From contig NZ_CP021081.1 in NCBI RefSeq assembly GCF_003444775.1, positions 794,001 through 858,000 of the forward strand: a stretch of DNA of 64,000 nt, in the 5' to 3' direction. The position numbers and the translations under genes were made by a program. The number at the start of each line of letters is the position of its first letter. The first letter of the stretch is position 1. Below are positions 59,051 to 64,000 of this stretch, one piece after another. The notes under the pieces were generated by a model. The model made no database searches and was not told the origin of the DNA. It saw only the letters and a list, made by a program, of their open reading frames with translations. Source of the stretch: Deinococcus ficus. Its GTDB lineage: Bacteria > Deinococcota > Deinococci > Deinococcales > Deinococcaceae.

Positions 59051-59506
59051 TTAGCGGCGGTCGGTGTAGGTGCCGGTGGTGCTGGTGACCACGGGCGCGG
59101 GGCGGCTGCGGCCCATCAGACCGGCCAGACCCAGCAGGCCGAGCAGGCCCCAGGGGAACTGACGGGTGTCGGCCACGCCGTCGTTGTTGCTGTCCACCAC
59201 GCCGTCACCGTTGGGGTCCACGGCGTTGTCCACGGCCTCGCCGGCCTGGGCGGTTTCCTCGGCGACTTCATCCCCGGCGGCTTCCACGGCGTCACCGGTC
59301 TCGGAGACGGCCTCGTCCACGTTCTCGCCGATGCTCTCGACGGCGCCGTCGGTGCTGTCGGTGTTGGTGTCGCCGCTGGTGGCGTCGGTGGTGGCGGTGT
59401 CGTCACCGTTGGTGTCCTGGACCTGCATGTACACCGGGCTGGGCGCGGTGGCGAGGGCGGCGGGGGCAGCAAGCATCAGGGACAGCGCGAGCAGGGTCTT
59501 GTTCAT
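59051..59506 (-). CDS. Acidic secreted protein with WGxxGxxG-type C-terminal segment
   Basis: The 151-residue protein has a signal peptide (1-19, cleavage after ALA), a Thr/Asp-rich stretch, an acidic helical middle (about 53-95), and a thrombospondin-3-like calcium motif (DPNGDGVVDSNNDGVAD, 97-113). Next comes W119-G120 followed by LLGLLGLAGLMG and an Arg pair region, a short hydrophobic sorting-type segment of the WGxxGxxG family. Unusually, about 18 residues follow that segment. It is probably surface-attached. ATG 59506 follows AAAGGAG. Function unknown. Confidence 0.8.
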   Translation of the reverse strand: MNKTLLALSLMLAAPAALATAPSPVYMQVQDTNGDDTATTDATSGDTNTDSTDGAVESIGENVDEAVSETGDAVEAAGDEVAEETAQAGEAVDNAVDPNGDGVVDSNNDGVADTRQFPWGLLGLLGLAGLMGRSRPAPVVTSTTGTYTDRR

Positions 59507-59692
59507 GTCAGGTCTCCTTTGAGCAGGCCGCACCACGAACGCGGCGGTGCGGATTCAACTGACGTGATTGTGGCGCCTCCCCCGCTTCGGTCTCTGAGAA
59601 CGCGCCCACCAGGCCTTTATGAGATGCCTATGGAAACTTGACTCCCTGCGCCGCGTTTCTGCCGGCCCGCACGGCATTCCCGCCGCGCCCGC

Positions 59693-60244
59693 TCAGGCGA
59701 CTGTGCCCTGCAGGGCCGTCAGCACCCGCTGGAAGTGCTCGTCCAGGTCCACGCCCAGTTCCTCGGCACCCTGCACCACCTCGTCGCGGTTCACGCCCGC
59801 CGCGAAGGCGCGGTTCTTGAAGCGCTTTTTCAGGCTGCTCAGCTCCACGCCCCGCACGTCCCGGTCGGGGCGCACAAGGGCGGCGGCCTGCACCAGCCCG
59901 GTCAGTTCGTCCACAGCGAACAGCGTCTTCGAGAGCAGGGTGGTGCGCGGCGTGCCCGTGAACGCCGCGTGCCCCAGGATCGCGTCCAGCACTTCAGGTG
60001 GGGTGTCGGTGTGCTCGCGCAGGTAGGCCACGCCCCAGGCCGGGTGCTCGTCCGGATGCTGTTCGTAATCGAAGTCGTGCAGCAGACCGGCCAAGGCGTA
60101 GGTTTCCTCGTCGGCCGCCTCGCCCTGCGCGGCCCAGTGGCGGGCGTAGGCGCGCATGGCGGTCTCCACGTTCAGCATGTGCCGCCGCAGCGACTCCGAG
60201 GGGGTGTGCTCCAGCATCAGCGCGTGCGCCTGTTCACGGTCCAT
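59693..60244 (-). CDS. HD-domain (HDIG-type) hydrolase
   Basis: The 183-residue protein has HD motifs: His in LRRHMLNVETAM, HDFDYEQHPDEHP (HD pair with further His), GHAAFTGTPRTT and Asp in AVDELTGLV. This matches a group of small HD hydrolases with unknown substrate. TATACC ends 5 bases before ATG 60244. 59507-59692 upstream of its 3' end contains nothing notable. Confidence 0.88.
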   Translation of the reverse strand: MDREQAHALMLEHTPSESLRRHMLNVETAMRAYARHWAAQGEAADEETYALAGLLHDFDYEQHPDEHPAWGVAYLREHTDTPPEVLDAILGHAAFTGTPRTTLLSKTLFAVDELTGLVQAAALVRPDRDVRGVELSSLKKRFKNRAFAAGVNRDEVVQGAEELGVDLDEHFQRVLTALQGTVA

Positions 60245-60308
60245 GCCCGGGTATACCGCCCGGTCCGCCGCGCCCGCAAACCGCTGGTCTGCACCGGCCC
60301 AGGCACAT

Positions 60309-60336
60309 GAAAAGGGGAGAGCCTTGAGCCCTCCCC
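60309..60336 (-). terminator. Terminator of the HNH nuclease gene
   Basis: On the minus strand GGGGAG (60336-60331) pairs with CTCCCC (60319-60314), followed by TTTT. Confidence 0.7.
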
Positions 60337-60355
60337 GAGTGTGACGCCGCCGTGC

Positions 60356-60922
60356 TCAGCGCAGGTACTGGGCCCACTCCGGCTGCCAGTGCGCGAACTG
60401 CCCGTGCGCGTACACCCCGAACGTCGGGGCGCGGGGCCGTGACCGCAGCGGCATCCCCGCCTCGTCCGGCGTCTGGTTGCCCTTGCGCTGATTGCAGGGG
60501 CGGCAGGCCGTCACCACGTTCTCCCAGTGATGCCGCCCGCCGCGGGAACGCGGCATCACGTGGTCCATGGTGAGCTCGGTGCTCGCGCCGCAGTACTGGC
60601 ATTCGAAGGTGTCGCGCCGCAGCACGTTCCGGCGGTTGAACGGCACCGGATGCACCCGCGGGCGGCGCACGTACCGGCGCAGGCGGATCACGCTGGGCAC
60701 GCTGAGGACCGTGCTGGGCGACCGGACGATCTCCTGGCTGTCGGCCAGCACCTCGGCCACGCCGTACTGCAGCAGGGTGATGGCCCGCTTGACGCTGGTG
60801 ACCTGCAGCGGCTCGTACGAGGCGTTCAGCACCAGGACGCGCGGGGCGTTCAGGTCCGCCGCGACACGCCGCGCGTGCAGGGGTATTCGGTTCTCTTCGC
60901 CTCCGTTCGTCCTGACAGTCAT
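60356..60922 (-). CDS. HNH endonuclease family protein
   Basis: The 188-residue protein has a conserved N-terminal part (VLVLNASYEPLQVTSVKRAI) and an HNH domain: CQYCGA, MDHVMPRSRGG, ENVVTACRPCNQRKG, with two CxxC zinc knuckles and the catalytic His. This architecture is widespread in cyanobacteria, actinobacteria and Deinococcus as a chromosomal gene, not as a homing element. TAGAAT ends 6 bases before ATG 60922. Role unknown; DNA repair or restriction is speculative. Confidence 0.9.
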   Translation of the reverse strand: MTVRTNGGEENRIPLHARRVAADLNAPRVLVLNASYEPLQVTSVKRAITLLQYGVAEVLADSQEIVRSPSTVLSVPSVIRLRRYVRRPRVHPVPFNRRNVLRRDTFECQYCGASTELTMDHVMPRSRGGRHHWENVVTACRPCNQRKGNQTPDEAGMPLRSRPRAPTFGVYAHGQFAHWQPEWAQYLR

Positions 60923-61022
60923 GGCGGCATTCTAGTGCCCGGCCGTCAGGCGAATGTTCCGCAGACGCGCTTAGCAGCGCTCAATGAACGCTGCGTCAGA
61001 TGGCGTACAGGCCCCTCTGGCC

Positions 61023-61679
61023 TCAGGTGATCTTCAGGCCGCCGCGCAGCAGTTCCAGTGCGCCGTCGGCGACGTACTGAACGGCCAGCGCGCCCAGCAG
61101 CACTCCCAGCACGCGCGTGACCACGTGCACGCCGGTCACGCCGATCACCTTCCCGATCTGCCCGGCCAGCCGCAGCGCCGCGTAACACAGCAGCAGCACC
61201 CCGAACGTCACCAGGAACACCGCCGTGAGGGTGATGGGCTCCCCGTGCGCGTCGCTGGCGAGAATCATGATGCTCGCCAGCGTGCCCGGCCCCGCGATCA
61301 GCGGAATCGCCAGCGGGAACACGCTGATGTCCTGCCGCTCGTGCGCCTCCTGTTCCTCTTCCGGCGTTTCCTTGCTGCCGCTGGTGCGCGCGAACACCAT
61401 GTCCAGCGCGATCATGAACAGCAGCAGCCCTCCCGCGATGCGGAAGGCACTCAGGCTGATGCCCAGGTGCTCCAGCAGCGCCCGCCCGAACAGCCCGAAC
61501 GCCAGGATGATCAGCCCGGCCACCACCGTCGCCTTGCGCGCCACGCGCCGCCGCTCGAAACTGGGCCGCCCGCCCGCCAGGCCCAGGAAGATGGGCGCCA
61601 GGCCGACCGGGTCCATGACCACCAGCATGGTCAGGAAGGTCTTGTTCATGATCGTGAGCAGTCCCGTCCAGTCCGGCAC
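61023..61679 (-). CDS. MarC-family integral membrane protein
   Basis: The 218-residue protein has six membrane helices and the MarC motifs [15 protein letters not shown] and [17 protein letters not shown]. Despite the name, the family is not linked to antibiotic resistance. I choose GTG 61679 because TACGGT (61686-61691) ends 6 bases upstream and the first helix is then complete; ATG 61649 would cut it short. The cytoplasmic loop is acidic ([14 protein letters not shown]). Upstream of the HNH gene by 100 bp, which holds a weak hairpin (about 60976-60996). Confidence 0.88.
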   Translation of the reverse strand: MPDWTGLLTIMNKTFLTMLVVMDPVGLAPIFLGLAGGRPSFERRRVARKATVVAGLIILAFGLFGRALLEHLGISLSAFRIAGGLLLFMIALDMVFARTSGSKETPEEEQEAHERQDISVFPLAIPLIAGPGTLASIMILASDAHGEPITLTAVFLVTFGVLLLCYAALRLAGQIGKVIGVTGVHVVTRVLGVLLGALAVQYVADGALELLRGGLKIT

Positions 61680-61737
61680 CCGCTCACCGTAGCACCCCGC
61701 ACCCACCCGGCGGCACCCTCGTCCAGCTCCGAGCGGC

Positions 61738-62451
61738 TCAGCGGGGCAGCTGCACGTTCACGGTCAGGGTGCTCGTCACACCTACGGGGCGGCCGTCCTT
61801 CACTTGCTTGGCCTCCAGGCCCAGCGTGTATGCGTTCACGCCCACGTTCTTCCCGGCGATCACCTCGACAGGGAAGACCTCCCCGGCGTACACCTGCGTT
61901 TTCGGCAGCACCACCTGCACGCCCGGCGCGGACGATTCCGCCCGCAGCGTGAACGGCGCCCGGTACTCCTCACGGCGGTACCCGCCCAGCCGGCCCGTGA
62001 AGGTGACCCGCCCGCCTGCCGGCACGTTCACAGCCGTCAGCGACTTGCCGCCCTGCGGGGCGAACACCACGTACCCGCCCGCGCAGCCGCTGCCGCGCAG
62101 CTTCCCGATGTCCTGCACGCCCAGCAGCAGACCCGGCAGCAGCGACGCCACCATGAAGCCCAGCCCCAGCGTCGCCCGGCGCGGCCGGCGGGCATTCACC
62201 GCCGCGAAGGCCAGGCCCCCCGGACCCAGCAGCAGCGGCACCACCAGGGCCAGCAACGTGCGGCCCTCGCAGGGCTCGGTCAGCAGCGCCCCGCCCACGG
62301 TGCGGACCAGCAGCAGCGCCAGCACGCCCAACCCCCAGCCCAGCAGCAGGGTCGGCAGGAACACCTGCGGGCGCACCGGCCCCCCACCGGACTCCGGCAG
62401 GCCGCCGGGGGCGGTGGGCGTGGTCAGGGAAGCACTCGGGCGTTCAGTCAC
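61738..62451 (-). CDS. Membrane protein of unknown function
   Basis: The 237-residue product has three to four N-terminal hydrophobic helices (about 31-115) and a beta-rich extracytoplasmic C-terminus (about 125-237; [27 protein letters not shown]) resembling Ig-like or transglutaminase-flanking domains only loosely. No family is recognised. TACCCT ends 7 bases before GTG 62451. Confidence 0.7.
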   Translation of the reverse strand: MTERPSASLTTPTAPGGLPESGGGPVRPQVFLPTLLLGWGLGVLALLLVRTVGGALLTEPCEGRTLLALVVPLLLGPGGLAFAAVNARRPRRATLGLGFMVASLLPGLLLGVQDIGKLRGSGCAGGYVVFAPQGGKSLTAVNVPAGGRVTFTGRLGGYRREEYRAPFTLRAESSAPGVQVVLPKTQVYAGEVFPVEVIAGKNVGVNAYTLGLEAKQVKDGRPVGVTSTLTVNVQLPR

Positions 62452-62500
62452 GCCCGCCAGGGTACCCCAGCCGCCCCGGGACAGCCCGCCCCGCAGCCCT

Positions 62501-62899
62501 TCAGGCCTGACTTTCGGGCCGGCAGGCCGGGCACACGCCCAGGAATTCCAGCCGCACGTCGGTCACCGTGAATCCGGGCGGCAGCGCGCCGGCCGGCAGT
62601 TCCGGCACCGGCGTGGCCGGCACGTCGAAGATCGCGCCGCACGCGCGGCACACGGCGTGGTGGTGGTCCTGCCCCTGGTGCCGGAAGTCGTAGCGGGTGG
62701 CCTGCCCGGCCCGCTCGATGGTGAGCACCACGCCGTCGCGCACCAGGGCGTCCAGGGTGCGGTACACGGTTCCCAAGCTCACGCTGGGCAGCAGTTCGCG
62801 GACCTGCGCGTGAATCCACGCGGCGTCCGGGTGCGTGCGCGCGTCCCGCAGGACGTCCAGCACCGCCGCACGTTGTTTCGTCTGCCGGACCATCGTCAT
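62501..62899 (-). CDS. Fur-family metalloregulator
   Basis: The 132-residue repressor has a winged-helix domain (about 5-75; TVYRTLDALVRDGVV) and a dimerisation domain with HQGQDHHHAVC. Two CxxC pairs (CRAC, CPAC) form the structural zinc site. It could be PerR-, Fur-, Zur- or Mur-like; the metal cannot be told. TAGTAT ends 6 bases before ATG 62899. It is divergent from birA with a 91-bp gap. Confidence 0.9.
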   Translation of the reverse strand: MTMVRQTKQRAAVLDVLRDARTHPDAAWIHAQVRELLPSVSLGTVYRTLDALVRDGVVLTIERAGQATRYDFRHQGQDHHHAVCRACGAIFDVPATPVPELPAGALPPGFTVTDVRLEFLGVCPACRPESQA

Positions 62900-62990
62900 G
62901 CCCCGATACTAGCAAGCCTTCCTGATAAGCCCCTGACACCCTCCCCCGCGCCCCTTGCCCCGCCCGCCCGGACCGGCGTACAACATCCCC

Positions 62991-63926
62991 GTGCCCGACC
63001 GCCTCCTGAACGTCCTGACCGACCAGCCGCAGACCGGCGACCAGCTCGGCGCCCGGCTGGGCGTGAACCGCGTCACCGTGAACACCCTGGCCCGCAAACT
63101 GCTCGACGACGGCGTTCCCGTCACCACCACCCGCCAGGGCTACGCGCTGGCCCCCGGCACGCCCGCCGCCACGCTGGTCCACCCGGGCGGCGTGATCGGC
63201 CAGGCCCTGCGCTACCAGGGCACCGTGCAGAGCACCCAGGACGCCCTGCGCGCCTGGGCCGACGACCCCGCCGCCCCCGCCCCGCACGGCGCCACTCTGG
63301 TCGCCGAACGGCAACTCAGCGGCCGCGGCCGCCGGGGCCGGGTCTGGAGCAGCAGCGGCGGCACGCTGGTGTTCAGCGTGCTGCTGCAAAGCGCCCCGGA
63401 CGGCCACCCCCTGACCCTGCCCGAGCTGGGCCTGATGCCGCTGACCGCCGGCGTCGCCCTGCACGAGGCCGCCAGCGCCGGGCAGGGCGGCGCGTGCGGC
63501 CTGAAATGGCCGAACGACCTGCTCACCCCGGACGGCCGTAAACTCGCCGGCATCCTGCTGGAAGCCGACCTGCGCGGCGAGGAGGCCCGCCGGGCCGTGC
63601 TGGGCATCGGCGTGAACGTCAGCGAGGCCCCGGAGGGTGCGGCGCACCTGAACGAATTCCGCCCCGGGCTGACCCGCGCCGCGTTCCTGAAAGCGGCGCT
63701 GGACGCGCTGGACCGCTGGCTGGCGCAGCCCCGGGAAGCGGTGCTGGACGCCTGGAAGGCCGCCAGCCTGACCCTGGGCCGCGACGTGCAGGTCCAGACC
63801 GCCCGCGGGCTGCTCAGCGGCCGCGCCGAGGACCTGGACGCCCAGGGCAACCTGCTGCTGCGCGCCCGGGACGGCGACCTGCACACCATCAGCGCCGGGG
63901 ACGTGCAGCTCGTCGGCCGACTGTAA
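62991..63926 (+). CDS. birA: Biotin-protein ligase/repressor BirA
   Basis: The 311-residue protein has an N-terminal winged helix (about 1-65; TGDQLGARLGVNRVTVNTLARKL) and the ligase core with SGRGRRGRVWSS (biotin/AMP binding), KWPND and KLAGILLEAD, plus a C-terminal SH3-like domain. It biotinylates carboxylases such as AccB and may repress biotin genes. GTG 62991 is set by TACAAC 6 bases upstream; an open frame from 62955 adds no homology. Confidence 0.93.
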   Translation: MPDRLLNVLTDQPQTGDQLGARLGVNRVTVNTLARKLLDDGVPVTTTRQGYALAPGTPAATLVHPGGVIGQALRYQGTVQSTQDALRAWADDPAAPAPHGATLVAERQLSGRGRRGRVWSSSGGTLVFSVLLQSAPDGHPLTLPELGLMPLTAGVALHEAASAGQGGACGLKWPNDLLTPDGRKLAGILLEADLRGEEARRAVLGIGVNVSEAPEGAAHLNEFRPGLTRAAFLKAALDALDRWLAQPREAVLDAWKAASLTLGRDVQVQTARGLLSGRAEDLDAQGNLLLRARDGDLHTISAGDVQLVGRL

Positions 63927-63946
63927 ACCTCCAGCACCACGAAAAA

Positions 63947-63968
63947 CCCCGCCACGGTGCGGGCGGGG
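63947..63968. terminator. Terminator at the right edge
   Basis: CCCCGCC (63947-63953) pairs with GGCGGGG (63962-63968). On the minus strand it is followed by TTTTTC, so it mainly serves a gene entering from the right. Confidence 0.65.
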
Positions 63969-63973
63969 GAGCT

Positions 63974-64000
63974 TCAGGCGGGTTGTCGATGCTTCCCGTG
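63974..64000 (-). CDS. Possible C-terminal end of a minus-strand gene
   Basis: Reading the minus strand, codons for HGKHRQPA end in TGA at 63974, six bases before the terminator. Only eight residues are visible, so this rests on position. Confidence 0.3.
   Translation of the reverse strand, partial: HGKHRQPA

Noticed and set aside
60356..60922. HNH nuclease gene as a mobile or homing element
   Set aside because: No interrupted gene, terminal repeats or composition change; the family is a common stand-alone chromosomal gene with its own promoter.

Overview
This window looks like chromosomal DNA from a Deinococcus species. It is very GC-rich and encodes hallmark Deinococcus genes: a UvsE-type UV endonuclease, the DrRRA-type radiation response regulator beside RNase J, a ba3-type cytochrome oxidase and a desiccation-type ferritin-like protein. 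Roughly thirty genes have a TANNNT-like -10 box 5-9 bases before the start codon, the leaderless-mRNA layout described for Deinococcus. I see no insertion sequence, prophage, integrase or CRISPR array; most of the window reads as core chromosome.

Layout. 1-6.3 kb: end of a secreted protein, a class A penicillin-binding protein, a single-domain response regulator, acyl-CoA ligase FadD, and ribokinase. 6.3-11.3 kb: small conserved genes, signal peptidase I, and a patatin-like esterase divergent from a Ser/Thr kinase, then DnaJ. 11.3-16.6 kb: a phytoene-desaturase-like oxidoreductase, PRPP synthetase, chorismate mutase/DAHP synthase, truncated haemoglobin, an unknown secreted protein, an AT-rich non-coding island and tRNA-Asn. 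16.7-19.9 kb: AlgH-family protein and Lon with an HspR-like operator. 20.3-24.7 kb: BTAD-type regulator, CBS protein and a ba3 oxidase operon including a 56-residue subunit IIa-like gene. 24.8-28.1 kb: tRNA-His, tRNA-Leu, a Tat-exported ferritin-like protein and trigger factor.

28.1-34.2 kb is a type II fatty acid synthesis cluster: two fabH paralogues, fabD, a DinB-fold gene, fabG, acpP and fabF. Both fabH promoters carry the same 14-bp palindrome between -35 and -10. 34.2-40 kb: DUF2071, polyphosphate kinase, a DinB-fold protein, ribosomal protein S1 and tRNA-Gln. 40-44.9 kb: two divergent, paralogous substrate-binding proteins with one permease and ATPase (nitrate/sulfonate type), then thioredoxin reductase.

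45-53.4 kb: HD protein, SlyD, a CAP-domain protein, MoeA, DUF817, DUF2256-UvsE, aldo/keto reductase, LysA and a TPR membrane protein. 53.4-59.5 kb: RNase J, DrRRA-type regulator, a four-PAS soluble histidine kinase with its coupled receiver protein, and a WGxxGxxG-type surface protein. 59.7-64 kb: HD protein, HNH nuclease, MarC, a membrane protein, a Fur-family regulator and BirA.

No wholly new system is evident. The best leads are the shared fabH operator with the translationally coupled DinB gene, the structured AT-rich island at 16.2-16.5 kb, and the paired binding proteins around one palindrome.
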